Made by a program: the position numbers and the translations under genes
Shown: positions 63,999 to 64,000 of the stretch, piece by piece
Layout of the letters: every line of letters begins with the position of its first letter
How positions within the stretch are numbered: position 1 is the first letter of the stretch
From: Azotosporobacter soli
GTDB taxonomy: Bacteria > Bacillota > Negativicutes > SG130
Reading direction: 5' to 3'
Length of the DNA stretch: 64,000 nucleotides
Assembly (NCBI RefSeq): GCF_030542965.1
Contig: NZ_JAUAOA010000012.1
Span: 27,438 to 91,437 of the forward strand
The notes under the pieces: generated by a model
Told to the model about the DNA's origin: nothing
The model's input: only the letters and a program-made list of their open reading frames with translations
The model's database searches: none

Positions 63999-64000
63999 AC

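Overview
This 64 kb window is a replication-origin region of a bacterial chromosome. The gene order around dnaA, the noc/parA/parB genes, a LonC-type protease, the short YidC and the DUF721, DUF4446, DUF951 and DUF2232 families point to the Firmicutes. The split cobalamin-dependent methionine synthase, the selenium genes and the GC-rich coding style would fit the Negativicutes (Sporomusa/Anaeromusa-like). That class assignment is inference; no rRNA is present to settle it. Two clusters of DnaA boxes flank dnaA (4.4-4.7 kb and 6.2-6.6 kb). From there gyrB, remB, a DciA-like gene, recF, yaaA, dnaN and dnaA run leftward, while rpmH, rnpA, yidD, yidC, jag, mnmE, mnmG, rsmG and noc run rightward.

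13.8-20.4 kb (minus strand) holds a 1089-residue membrane protein with 14 near-identical FliM-like motifs plus ankyrin repeats, then methionine synthase and its reactivation domain as a separate gene. 20.5-25.6 kb carries parA-parB (with parS sites, one inside a 40-bp perfect palindrome behind parB), a NifS-like enzyme, a DUF4446 protein, an M23 endopeptidase and a bactofilin. selA-selB follow.

29.1-42.7 kb is nitrogen metabolism: a ykkC-family (probably ppGpp) riboswitch heads a three-gene, iron-sulfur-rich glutamate synthase operon. A nitrilase-family amidase, two branched-chain amino acid binding lipoproteins, livHMGF and a CBS-ACT protein come next. A NiCo-type riboswitch then precedes a cation diffusion facilitator. 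selD is itself a selenoprotein with an in-frame UGA codon and is followed by yedF and a DUF3343 gene, so most of the selenium pathway is here (selA, selB, selD, accessory genes; no tRNA-Sec seen).

45.7-49.8 kb contains MscS, small DUF proteins, YchF and two unrecognised membrane proteins. One of these has two H-x13-H helices that suggest a diheme cytochrome b. 49.9-59.1 kb is rpsF-ssb-rpsR, fabH, DUF2232-gdpP-rplI-lonC-dnaB. 59.1-63.3 kb is purB, purA and hprK, with PurR-like boxes ahead of purB. The window ends in a tRNA array (Lys, Glu, Val, Asp, Phe, then an exact second copy of Lys-Glu). No CRISPR array, prophage or intact insertion sequence was seen; one approximately 100-bp MITE-like element and a pair of related inverted-repeat elements were.
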